A stretch of DNA of 64,000 nt from Antedon mediterranea (taxonomy: Eukaryota; Echinodermata; Crinoidea; Comatulida; Antedonidae), in NCBI RefSeq assembly GCF_964355755.1, contig NC_092676.1:10958288-11022287 (forward strand). Reading direction: 5' to 3'. Positions within the stretch are counted from its first letter, which is position 1. The number at the start of each line of letters is the position of its first letter. Positions 47,826 to 58,818 of the stretch are shown here, piece after piece. Both the position numbers and the translations under genes were made by a program. The notes under the pieces are model-generated. The model did no database searches. It had not been told where the DNA came from and was given only the letters and a program-made list of their open reading frames with translations.

Positions 47826-50540
47826 AGGAAGCGTAGACCAAGGATAGCCTTCAGCGAAGCATCCTCATATTATTGTGTGCGGGTATATTCAGCGTCAACA
47901 ACCACAGACTGTACTGTACCGTATTTGGAAAACACCTCTATTCAGGGCAAATGTATAATATTTTTTTTTTTGCATTTAATTCTGTATTTCATAGGTTTTA
48001 TTTATTGTATGCCTCCTATCTGGTACTACTACATACTAGATAGGAACTCAAAGGCGTAGGGTGCGTGGTATTTCGTTGTTTTTTTTAACATTAAGCGCTA
48101 TAGACTCTGGGCCTAGCTAGTTAGGCTAAACAAAAATATTGGGCGTAACTGCTGTATTTGTCAATCATTGTTCCCCTTAATTCATCGATATTGTTTATAT
48201 CACATTACAATGCCTCTCATAGGATCGCGATCAAAAACAATGCAATTCGTGGATCGCGATCAAAACCAATACCTCATAAGCCATGTGTAGTCTCACATAG
48301 CCATGAAGCTGCAATGTGGGTTACGTTGCTGTAATTTTTTGTAGATACCATTCTGTTGACCAAACTTCATTTTTTACTGTAGGTAAGAGTATCTGAAACA
48401 TGTTTTAAGTGCCAAATATGTACTAATATTCTTGCTGTCTTGCTATTCTATATATAACCACGCAATAAACATAGCACGGTTTCATGAAAATGATGATGTA
48501 TGCATGGTCGGGGCATTTAATACACATTTAATACTATTCAAGTATCAAGTATACTTGATACTTGATACTTGAATAGTAAACCAATAACATAATTTAGAAC
48601 CGTATATATCATTGTACTAGTTGCATAAATTTATAACTAAGCCTGTCCTAAAGAGCATTTGTTTTACTTTTTCACACATCATTAATGCATAGCTGTTGCT
48701 AGACATTTGGAAAGTGATTTTGATGAGCATCATTTGTGATGCTATTCTATATTACTTTTAGTTTTTAAGTTTCTCTTAGTCGTGTTCTTAGTAGAAAAGT
48801 TTTTGGGAGTCGACTTCTTTGAAGTCATGTCTGTGTCAACAGTATCATGAAGGCAATTTCCGTACCCCTCTTTGGAACACTACTATTTAGGGGACACCCC
48901 TATTATAGAGGCACTTTTCCGCAAAACGAAAGGCAAGATATATTTTATAATACTACAGCCAACTCCTACTCAGGGACCCCTATTAAGGTGATAGAGACAC
49001 GTTTAAGTATGTAAAACGGTTGATTCAATCCCTATTAAGGGGAAAATTTTTTTTTTTAAACATCAAATGAGTTATTCTTTCACATCCAAAAATGGATATT
49101 ATAATAATTATGATAACCAGTAACCTGTGCTCCGCACTCTCTTTTTCTGCCTTTATGTGATTATATACTAATTTGCATGGGATGAATAAATATTATAAAA
49201 GCACACTCTTACCTGATAAAAGTACTCTGACAAATTATATAAAAAAAAAAAACAAATTGTCAAATTGTGAACTATTTATGTCCATTGATTTTTGTACACG
49301 AAGTATTCCTTTACTTTGAAATATCTGTAAAAGAAATGAAAGCAATACTGGATATGGGACTTTATGCTAAAGAAAAATTGTTATTTGTGAATATTAATCT
49401 AGGTTGCGCATCAGAAAGTGAGGGACATGCATGTTGAACTTCGTCAATCAGTCGGCAGTTTACATGAAATAATATGAATTGGTAATTTATAGAACTCAGA
49501 TGATAATAATAATGTGGAATAATAAAACTAAAGCTGCTTACGGACTTGAAATCAAGACGGTGGTGGTAGTAGAATTTAGATGATACACGCGGACACTAAC
49601 ATAAAACACCAAACTATATATATATTGGGTGTTTTTTGTGGTGTATCATTTGATATTTTGTTGAGCTTTGTTTTTAATTATGCTCAGAAATAGTGATGTG
49701 TATGCAATAAGTCACCTATAGATAGAATAAAAAAGTGGACATAAATCGAATGAAAAGTGCGGAAACACGACATAAACACATTGTTAATTGTTTTCCGTAA
49801 TTGTGGTGGTAAGTTGTTTTCATGTTCAACAATATATTAAACCATTTGGATTCTTTTTGTTTGTGTGTTTATTTTGATTCATTTACATTTTTTTAAATTT
49901 CAATGGTTTTGATCTTTTGCAAATTTTGTTGTGTGGTTGATTTGTTACTTTTATAATTAAATTGTGGTCTAGTTTTGATTTTTTTACTTGAAGCGGTGAT
50001 ACTTATTATTTACACATTTTGCGGATACGAAGTCGTATGTACTAAGCATTGATATCAATGGCCACGGCGTTTTACTCACCGAGCTATCCGTGATTGACAA
50101 CATTTATTACATTACATTTATTAGGAAGTGTAGACGATGGTTCTCGGAATGATAATGTTCTCCTTATACGTTTTCTGTCGGTTAACATTATTGAAAATGC
50201 TTGACATTCGTAAAACTAAACTACTTTGTTTCACAGTGTTTTAGATGATTAATAACATTTTAAAGTACAGTTTTTATTGTTTGGTAGGGCCCTTTGGGGA
50301 GGCGGAGGTCATTTGAGGGAGGTGCTTATTCGAGGGATATATGTTAAATTTTGTAGTTTTAATAATATGGTAACATTTATATTTAAATGAAATCCTCTAA
50401 TAGATATGAAAAGTGCTAAAAAAGAATAACAAATGCTTGGTAAATTGTAAATAACAGTGCGGTGAATTCTACTACAAATAGTATAATTGTGTTGTTATAA
50501 ATATGTGGATGGACGTTTATTAGATAGTTAGGTTGGGGGG
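47826..50540. other. AT-rich intronic sequence
   Basis: Besides the hairpin at 48,532 and a GGATCGCGATCAAAA word repeated at 48,222 and 48,252, nothing was recognised. Confidence 0.5.
48532..48578. repeat. Perfect hairpin, 21-bp arms
   Basis: TACTATTCAAGTATCAAGTAT, loop ACTTG, then the exact complement. Confidence 0.9.
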
Positions 50541-50552
50541 GGGGGGGGGGGT
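50535..50552. repeat. Poly-G tract
   Basis: About 18 uninterrupted G residues, at the edge of the repeat copy that follows; assembly length here is unreliable. Confidence 0.9.
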
Positions 50553-50554
50553 TA

Positions 50555-51465
50555 TTATTCAAAGTGATGTTTTATTGGAGAGGCGTTTATTCAAATGAAT
50601 ACCATCCTAATAATTATTAATACATTATTTAATTTAATCATCTTTTGAAACTAACTGCCGTGACAGAGTGGGCCCAAGAAAGAAGACATTACGGCTTGCA
50701 ACATGGGCAGACATCTCGGTCCTAACGGGACACAGGAAGATAGCGGGACGATAGCCTACAGTTATTCCTGCAAGCTTACTCAATAAAACTCAGCTATCGG
50801 GATTTCACTCGAAAAATGTCTTATCATCAAATCTCCCTATGTAATTTTATAATACTATTCCCCACAATATATTCTGATTCTTTATGGCGTATATTTAATT
50901 TGATCTTTATTAATTTGCAGTATAATTCCTATTATTTAACTACTGTACCTTCACACATGCGCGGTATGTTTTAAAATAAACAAAAAAACTGAAATGGCTA
51001 TGATTAATGGCCAAATATATCTGGTTTTTTTTTCATCTTCCAAAGGGACACTGTATTGATTGATGGAAAGTGCCTGTTTCCAGTCACCTTTAGGGTCAAA
51101 TCTATTATTTTAACTGCTCCCTTGTGTATAAAAGAGAGAAAATATTTGAAACCAGGTTGTTGCAAGGTGAACTTATCTTAAACACAGAAATTACTTTGAC
51201 CAGGAAGAATTGAAATTGAGATGAAAATCTAATGTTGAAATCATAAATTGTGTTAAAAAACTCTTTATAACATCTTCCTAAGATAGAAATATGGAACAAT
51301 AGCGTCGCTGTGAACACTAATGTTATCAAATCTACGTTTCGCGGTACATCTCAGATAGATAAGGTAGGTATCCAAGGCGGAGATTTGTACCGAAGTTTTT
51401 GCATTGTGCTCGCCTATGTCAGAATTAACCATAATTTATATATAGATTATGTTCAAAGGATAGGT
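50555..51465 (+). repeat. Interspersed repeat, copy 2, interrupted
   Basis: Same family as 47,265-47,825, but with about 380 bp of unrelated sequence at roughly 50,888-51,272 between TGATTCTTTATG and CTTCCTAAGATAGAAATATG. Confidence 0.72.
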
Positions 51466-52983
51466 GTAATTGATAAAAACTTCAATGACACAATCAGTCG
51501 ATATGGTTGGCCAGCTTCCGAGACTAGACACCATTTTAATTCGGCCATTGCGGTACACAACGGAGGAGGTTGCGTACGTGACGTACCAAGTCAAACGTCA
51601 AATTAATGTTATTTTTCCCTTTTTAGTGTTTGTCCTTTGCCAAGGAGCAATAGGTAAAGTCGTATAGTGTGAGGTTAAATACAGACGAGGCAAAGATGTT
51701 TTAAATATAATTATTATTATTATAAGATATGATGATCTATGCTGGGAAATCGGTGTGGGTGGTTAAAATTTAACATTTCAGACGAGGTGAGCGCCTCATG
51801 CTGGCTACAGCTCTGAATAGGCATGTCTGAACAGGCATGTCTGAACGATTTATCTACTCTTGATTGTTTTTTTAAATTAAGTTAATTAAATCAATCCATG
51901 TCATCAACCCAAAATTTGAGTATTCTGACAAACTTATTTAGCTTATAAAAGTCAATGGCAGTTTATAAACATTTCTATTCTTTAAATCCCCATTCCCTAT
52001 GTTTTTAGCTAATTTAAGGACACAAACTACATTTAATGTAAAAATAAATATTATATGGTCTTTAAATAGGTTAAAAATGTGAAAAATAGTCGATTCTAAT
52101 AATTTAAGCTATAAATTCCAACATGCATTTGTGCGGATTGATATTCTAATACCCAATTTGTATTAACAGATTCTGGCAAAAACAGAAAGACAATTAATGG
52201 GGACTTTTAGATTTTCATGTCGACTGCTAGTACCCTATTACAGTACAGCTATTAATTAGCTGTTGGTTACAGTATTTTAAATAAAGCTTTTAATAATACT
52301 GGTTATGGCCTGGGTCTTATCACTAGGATGCCAGCCTTTGTTTAGAAAATTAAGTGTCTCGGCTAGGCCTTAAGCTACACACTTAGCCTGGCCTAAGCCT
52401 CTGTACTTCCACCGACCCAGCGGTGGAATACTACCACGAATGAGAGCTACTATAGAGATTACAAGGTCAGATCCTAAGGTCATTACGTCAACGACCCATG
52501 TGGACGTGACCGTCGTGTGCATGTTCACTTAATCTAAAAGTCGGGCTAGAAACCTATAGCTTGCATACGATGTTCGTATGTTATTGCTGTTTACCAGCTA
52601 GGCCTACAAAACTAAACCTAGCTAAGCTTGGCCTAAAGACCATCCACGAGAGGACATTCGACGTGAGCTACTTAGGTAGTGCATTGTTTTAATCATTTTA
52701 TCATAATTAATATATATGAATTGTTTTTACAAAACGGCAAAAATAATTTAATAATTTATAAACCTTGCTATTGTTTTAGTACTTATATTCACAATGCTTG
52801 CTAATTCTAAGAAAAAGTGAAACAATACATCATCAACATTATTATATTTGAAGAATGTTCTGATTATTATTTATTTTATTGACAATCAATATATGAATTG
52901 AGGAACAAATAGAGAGATTTGTTTTTTGTAATTACTGGTATATAAATTCAATTGAATAAAATGGTGTTACTTTTTAATTGCAG
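51466..52983. other. End of intron 1
   Basis: Contains the shared repeat at 52,556-52,700 and, near 52,150-52,230, a piece related to 25,690-25,740. A T-rich tract ending TTTTTAATTGCAG is the splice acceptor of exon 2. Confidence 0.55.
52556..52700 (+). repeat. Interspersed repeat shared with 40.5 and 25.6 kb
   Basis: CATACGATGTTCGTATGTTA and TTGCTGTTTACCAGCTAGGC match the inverted block at about 25,600-25,640. GAGCTACTTAGGTAGTGCAT matches 40,615-40,634. Confidence 0.6.
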
Positions 52984-53246
52984 CTGAATCTAACCTTGAT
53001 GATTACAGTGTTTTTCGTGAGCACTACCATGCCCAACCCAAGATCAGTAAAGACCTCTTTACTTCAGCAACTCGACCACATTGTGTGAAGGATCTCCGAC
53101 TAATTACCAGCACAAACTTCACGGATATCTTGCGCAAGTGTCAGGAATATCAGGCTGATAAGTTACTAGTTAAGAGTGTTATGGAATCTCGGTGGGTCTC
53201 GGCCCAAGACCAAATAGAATCACAATATGAACTGGATGTCTGCAAG
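52984..53246 (+). CDS. NHS-like: NHS-like protein, second coding exon
   Basis: Acceptor TTTTTAATTGCAG; the two leading bases complete the split codon left by exon 1 (phase 1), giving 87 further codons. The reading ESNLDDYSVFREHYHAQ then LFTSATRPHCVKDLR then ILRKCQEYQ parallels the conserved block after the WAVE-homology domain of NHS proteins (SNLD, a Y-rich linker, IFLPSTRPPCVEELH, LKSVLREC-EL). The rest (LLVKSVMESRWVSAQDQIES) is not something I can align. It ends AAG/GTATAA in phase 0; the donor is weak, but an in-frame TAA follows at once, so the exon must end here or before. Codon usage and lack of stops contrast with the surrounding DNA. Confidence 0.8.
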
Positions 53247-53340
53247 GTATAATGAATTTTTTGTTTTGTTTTTTATTTTTAGTATTTAAAAACATTTTAA
53301 AAATAAAATTGTATTATAATTTACTCTTATTTCTGGACAG

Positions 53341-53439
53341 CAGAAACACAATTTTGAAAATTCAAATAGTGGTGATGGTGACCATTTTTTTGTACGTAAT
53401 AGCCAATCAGATACAAGCTTTTATTTGGGGTCAAATATG
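53341..53439 (+). CDS. NHS-like: NHS-like protein, probable third exon
   Basis: A T-rich tract ending TTATTTCTGGACAG precedes 33 open codons in phase 0, matching the phase at the end of exon 2 across a 94-bp intron. They read QKHNFENSNSGDGDHFFVRN then SQSDTSFYLGSNM. The acceptor is a tandem CAGCAG, so one glutamine may be alternatively included. The proposed donor (ATG/GTAGAC) is weak and a stop follows 15 bp later in frame, so the exon could instead be a terminal exon. I cannot match the residues to a known block; support comes from phase, acceptor and the polar, serine-rich composition usual in this family. Confidence 0.45.
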
Positions 53440-55510
53440 GTAGACTTTTGTCAATAAATAGAATTAGGAAACTAAAAACTGCAGTTAATATCTAAAAATC
53501 CAGATGAAAGAGCCGTTGCTCAGGACCTCTAGACTAGACCCATATATGATGCTTCATGGTGCTGGTGGAGTTGCAACTGTTTTATTTCCCTGAACATCAA
53601 GTTGGTAATTAGTTTGTGCGGATGAACATTTTGATTAATACATTATATTTTGTGTTGTGGGCGCAGTTTAACCGATCGCACAACCAATAAACAATACAAA
53701 CAATTTTTGGAAATACAAATTTAGCAGGAATACTATTTTTTCCAATAAATAATTATTCTATATGTTGCAGAAACAGGCATTCGTTAGAAAAACAAAATTG
53801 TATAATATTTTAGTTGTCTAGAAATAGGAAGCTAGTAAAAATCGTGATCGTTTCATTGATGTTAATGCTGATACATTCTTTAACTGGTTTGGCCCCTTTA
53901 CCTCAATTTATTATGTATAAGAATTTAATTATAATCATAAATAAGACTAAGAGAACATAAGCATTATTATACAATGTACTATGTAAATTGTGTGTATAGT
54001 TTCCATCCATTTATTACCTGTGTACAAGTCATAAAACGGTTGTTTATTACTGTACAGTGAGGCAATGCATCTTTAGTCAACATTTCTCGTCTTGGTTTGT
54101 TCTAAAGGCCAAATCTGATATCACATTGGCTTTTAATACAATGCAAGATATATCTAGTAAAAAGGCAAATAATTATGCATTGTAAATGCCCCAGAGACAT
54201 GAAGCTCATTGCTATCATACTGCCTTTCTTTTTACTAGTTTTTATATTTGACATTTCAAAGTGAAAGGTTAGAAAAATGTTGTATGTTGTGGTTCTAAGA
54301 TTCTTACAATAATAATAAATATACAAATAATACACAAAACATATTGCAAAAATTTAGAAATGAAATTTAAAATGAAAAATAATTGTGTTCTCTATGATTT
54401 ACTTAAATTTCTTTTTAAAATTTCTTTTTCTTTATTATCTTATTTTTATTTTTAATATTGTATTTATTTTTTTTAAAATTATATATTTCCTTTCACTTAC
54501 TTTCTATATATGTTTATGTGTAAAGTAAAACAGCCAAAAAAGTATATATAAACACATCAGGCACAGAACATGAATTCTAACCTGCCCACTGATATACATA
54601 TATAGTACATCACCACTACCACCATTGCATACACATTTTTCACGCTGCTGCTCTAGCCCGCTACGTCACAAGAGATGACGTAATCCGATATAAAGCAAGC
54701 AGCAGTTTTAGTACTGAGAGACTGACATTTTTGCGAAAATGGAAACTCCACTATAATTTATAGGTCCCAGCTGCTAGACCCACAAAAACGTCTGGGAAAA
54801 GAGTCTAACAGTTGAATGACAAATCCCAAAGCATTTCTGGTATTTATGAGTCCCATGATATTATATAATACTGTAAAGTCCATGAAAGTTTTTGTTTGTA
54901 CCATGGAACTATAATTATAGTTCCATGTTTGTACTAAAGTGACAGAAATTGAGTCTGTATTTCATATCAAAGTTATTTACTTCTGTAACAAAAAAATTAT
55001 ATTTATTCACATATAAAAAGAGAAAAGAAACGTTTAATTATAACTCGAAAACTATTGTCTGACAGACAATTTAAGTATTTTTTGCTTTAAATTACATTTT
55101 TTCAAGTAAAATAACTATTATGTGACAATAAAATGACACATTCAAAAACAAATTTGAAATAAAAAATATTTTTCAGAGGGACAATATATCTTAAAACTGT
55201 TACGTCAATAAGCGAGCAGCGTTTTTTGTAAGAAATATTTCTTGTTTAAACTTAAAAGCTTTCACACAAAAATATCAAATAATATACCACCAAAAACACC
55301 CAAAATATGTAGTTTGGTATTTTATAAATAAATTATCATCTAATTTCGACTGCCACTTTAGTAATTGTTGTTAACACAACGATATATAATAAACAATTAC
55401 TAATATAATAGCTGTATAATTTATTTCCAAGTGAATAATATATTAGATCCAAATCGATGAACAATAGATAAGATTGCAATAAGCTAGAAATGATGTGACA
55501 GTATGCTGCT
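53440..55510. other. Intronic or downstream AT-rich sequence
   Basis: No further exon could be supported. A block near 55,060-55,110 resembles 25,530-25,580. Confidence 0.45.
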
Positions 55511-55924
55511 GCGTACGCTATATCTCGTGGAAACACTCCCACGTAATACCGTCATCATTTCTTTTCGTATCGACAAGACACAAAGATTTGAAGAGAAGAT
55601 TTCTCGAATTCTAAGGAATTCAGCCAAGTCAAGCTAGCCGAGGCTAAGTTGCTCTTTATTTATAAAGATACGTTGCAATTCGTTGTCTTTGTTTACTTGT
55701 AAACAAGGCAGAAATACCGATATATATATATCGTTTTAATTTGACTTGATACGTTGAAAACACGAGCCAGAAATATTTTTCTTCACCGGAAGTTCACCGG
55801 CAGATTGTGTAGGCAACAACAGAACCAGTCAGGCGTATCACCATAACAAAGACTAGTTACGCTGGGTTAGTAGGCTGCTAGACGGTATTTGTGTGTCTGT
55901 TAGACAGGTGTTTTGCCCGCCAAT

Positions 55925-56028
55925 ATGCCAAAACAAGAGTGCGTTCAGTGCAGGGGCCCGCGTTCAAGTGTGAAGTAGGATCGCCACATGCGATGCATTA
56001 ACTGCCGTACGTGTAACGTTTGTGCTGG
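55925..56028 (+). pseudogene. DIRS gag N-terminus remnant (zinc-finger-like)
   Basis: From ATG at 55,925 the frame reads MPKQECVQCRGPRSSVK, one stop, then DRHMRCINCRTCNVCAG. The paired CxxC motifs around a DRH-C-C core are the usual start of DIRS-type gag proteins. One in-frame stop at about 55,976; the rest of gag is deleted. Confidence 0.65.
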
Positions 56029-56078
56029 ACTCCAGAAAATGGCTACAGCATCGAATTCATGACCCCCCGGTGAGCGGG

Positions 56079-56259
56079 GGCGCTCAATCGACAAGAATAT
56101 CACCAGAGCCTTTAAAGAAATGTGCGCTCCTGGACGGCCTCACTTCTCTGATTCAGAAAGGAGCAGTAGAACCAGTCGACGAACGATGTGCCATATCGGG
56201 ACAGAAGTCGACCATCTTCCTCACAGAAAAAAAGACACGCGATTGGCGACCTATCTTAA
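56079..56259 (+). pseudogene. DIRS reverse transcriptase, N-terminal part
   Basis: The frame includes LTSLIQKGAVEPVDE and IFLTEKKTRDWRPIL, the fingers region before the RPILNLK-LN motif. It breaks precisely at the TTAA where the Kolobok-like copy B starts and resumes after 57,831. Confidence 0.8.
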
Positions 56260-57827
56260 AGGGGGATTCTGGGTTTAAAATTGCTTTTAAATATCGTTTA
56301 TTTATTAAATAAAAAATATTATAACAATATAGACATGTCAGAATGAAGAAGTAATAACGAGAAATTAAAAAAAATTAAATTTCATATACATTTTAGGGTA
56401 AATTCATGAAAAATCTGTTTTTCAGCAGCTTAGGGAAGCTCATTAATATTCATGAGATATTCACAAAATCACGTCATCAGTGGATTCCAAACTCGCGACG
56501 TCAAGCTTGTACGTTGTGTTCTCTCTCTCCTCTGTCAAACGACGACCACCCGATCATTGTGAAATACATTTTTTGTAGATTTGCTAGCTAATTTAGTACA
56601 GATTACGGAGTCATAAATTATACTATTTTTATACCTCGAATTAATAATAATAGTACAGATCGTATATCGGCTTCACGTACTAGGCTAGGCCTAGCCTAAA
56701 TCATTTTATTCATGCCGGGGTGAGAGCCATTTCTGACTAGAGATTCCATGCCACGATAGCTACGTTAAAACATTGGGGCCATCATTCATGGGCCTAGCTA
56801 TATAGCCTATTACTAAACGATTGGCCCATAAATAACAAAACTCAGTGGATTCCAAACCCATCCTATCAACCAAACTCCTAAACAATCTAAACCTAAAACG
56901 TTCTACAAAAATCGGCTGTAAATATTGAGGCAAAACAAGGTCCGATCGCCGTCGTCCGCACGTATGGTGTCCCGATCGTCTAATAAGTAGGCCTAGTTTA
57001 CTCTAAAAAAAAGCGGATACTGCATCAAGCAAGTAGACCGGTAGTAGGAAGGAGACCTAGCCTAGCCTAGCCGATCCGACCCAGTTAAAAATTGAGCTAG
57101 CTAGTGTAGTAGACCCTATGCGAATTGATACTACCAGGCCTTTTACTTAGGCTACACTTGTTAAAATTAGCAATACTGTACTTATGTTTACAAATATTCC
57201 AACTCTCTCATTCGAGCTATATTATCTATACCATTCCGGTAGGTTGAGTCAACCTTCAATCAAATACTGTACATCGTTCATGTTGTGATTATAGACGGGG
57301 TATACTCGACCCGACCAGTTTGGTATTGTATACTGTATCTGCTTATCACGTGACGATGCCAGGCATGGGCAGAGAGAGCACGTGTATCGTCGTCTCGCTC
57401 TCCTCGCTCAGCAGGAATGTATACGTTACGCTTCATTGATTTTTAAGGCTTTCCCTAAAGTCAGTGCGAAAATCGGCAAACGTAAAGTGCAAACTTATCT
57501 AATTTTTCACTGTTTTGATGGATTTTCATAGAAAATTGACTTTATAAATGGGAAGACCGACTAAAATTACATCAGATAAGTATAATTTTACAAAAGTAAT
57601 TGATATGGTTAATGATAACGAGTCGTCGGAAGATTGACCATTTCACGAATTTCCTATTCTGTAACCACAGTGTGATTTTGCCGTAGCTGCACTTGTAATC
57701 TGGCCTCATTTCACAGCCTTCGTTCTGCTTCACTGGGCGCTTATATAAATTGAAACTTTTACCGTTCAAGAGACAAACAAATATATTTTACATTTTTTAC
57801 TATTCATTTTAAACCCGGAACCCCCCT
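56260..57827. mobile_element. TTAA element (Kolobok/T2-like), copy B, inside DIRS
   Basis: Flanked by TTAA at 56,256-56,259 and 57,828-57,831, with ends AGGGGGATTCTGGGTTTAAAA and, inverted, AGGGGGGTTCCGGGTTTAAAA. It is in the opposite orientation to copy A (41,116-43,035) and aligns with it throughout except for the LINE tail and a few short indels. The 65-codon frame of copy A is present here on the minus strand (57,572-57,769) with one residue changed (D to G). Confidence 0.88.
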
Positions 57828-57831
57828 TTAA

Positions 57832-58240
57832 ACCTGAGGAGTTTAAACAAGCGGCTCCAGAGGTTCCGGATGGAGACTCTCATCCATCCTACTGGGGCTA
57901 AGACGAGGAGACTGGGCAGCCTCGATAGATCTGAAAGACGCTTACTAAGAGTGTTCATGTATCTCGACGATTGGTTGGTCGTGGCCCAGTCCAGGGACAG
58001 ACTGATGAGCAGTCTGCAATATGTCCTTCTCGTTACAGAACAGGCAGGTTTCTATGTCAAAAGTCGTGTCAGTGCCGACTCAATCCCCGATATACCTCGG
58101 AGCACAGATAAATCTTGTGACAGGCTTGGCGTGTCCATCCTAACAACGCATAGTGTCTGCAATGAGTGCAGTACGCAATCTAATATCTGCTCGTGCTCCG
58201 ACGGCTTACGAATGGCTCAGAGCACTGGGTTGTTTTAGTT
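57832..58240 (+). pseudogene. DIRS reverse transcriptase, rest, with palm deletion
   Basis: Right after the TTAA the fingers motif continues (LRSLNK-like). At about 57,915-57,940 the frame holds ASIDLKDAY (motif A, catalytic D). The next bases jump to VFMYLDDWLVVAQSRD (motif C, YLDD) in another frame. The residues normally between motifs A and C, including motif B, are deleted at about 57,944. The frame then holds LLVTEQAGFYV. Confidence 0.82.
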
Positions 58241-58760
58241 CCATATTGCCGGCTGCACCTGCTGGCTTATTACCGACCGCAAATAGACTCCCTACACAAA
58301 GAGGTCTCGTCGAATGCATTCATTCAGACGCATCTCAAATGGTGGCTGGTGGAAGGCAGGTTGACTGTGGGAATGCCAATTCAAAAATCTTTACCGGACG
58401 TCCGTATAGATACAGACGCAACCGAGACAGGCTGGGGCCGTTGCTCCAAGGCACTTCGCGCATCCAGCGTTTGGACGGTCGAGGAGGCACGCTCCCACAT
58501 CAACCTCCTAGAACTCTGGGCAGTCGAAAGAACCCTGAAGGCCCTTCGACCTCACGTGACCGGTCGTCTTGTCCTTATCCATTCCGACAATTCAACGGTG
58601 GTAGCATATATAAATCGTCGAGGGGAACGAAGTCCCCGACGTTAAATGTTTTCACCTGTGGACACTGACGTTGTGGTGCATAGACAACAACATCACACTC
58701 TCGGCTGCCCACAGCGACCTGCTCTACAATCATCCCCTGCGTTTTTCAGTTCGAGAGGAT
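58193..58760 (+). pseudogene. DIRS RNase H-like domain
   Basis: Frame 58,193-58,645 reads VRIDTDATETGWGR (first catalytic D), HINLLELWAVERTLKAL (catalytic E) and LVLIHSDNSTVVAYINRRG (catalytic D). After a frameshift near 58,640, WCIDNNITLSAAHSD continues the conserved region downstream of this domain. Confidence 0.82.
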
Positions 58761-58818
58761 CTACTGACGCAGGGCCAAGCTCTGTTCTCTCTACAGGACC
58801 TACAATCCCTGTGCCTGT

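Larger units (their letters stand above)
18104..52983 (+). other. Intron 1 of the NHS-like gene (about 34.9 kb)
   Basis: Bounded by GTAAGT at 18,104 and TTTTTAATTGCAG ending at 52,983. It is filled by the transposon copies listed separately. Large first introns are usual in this family. I saw no additional internal exon, but alternative first exons, known for vertebrate NHS genes, cannot be excluded. Confidence 0.7.
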
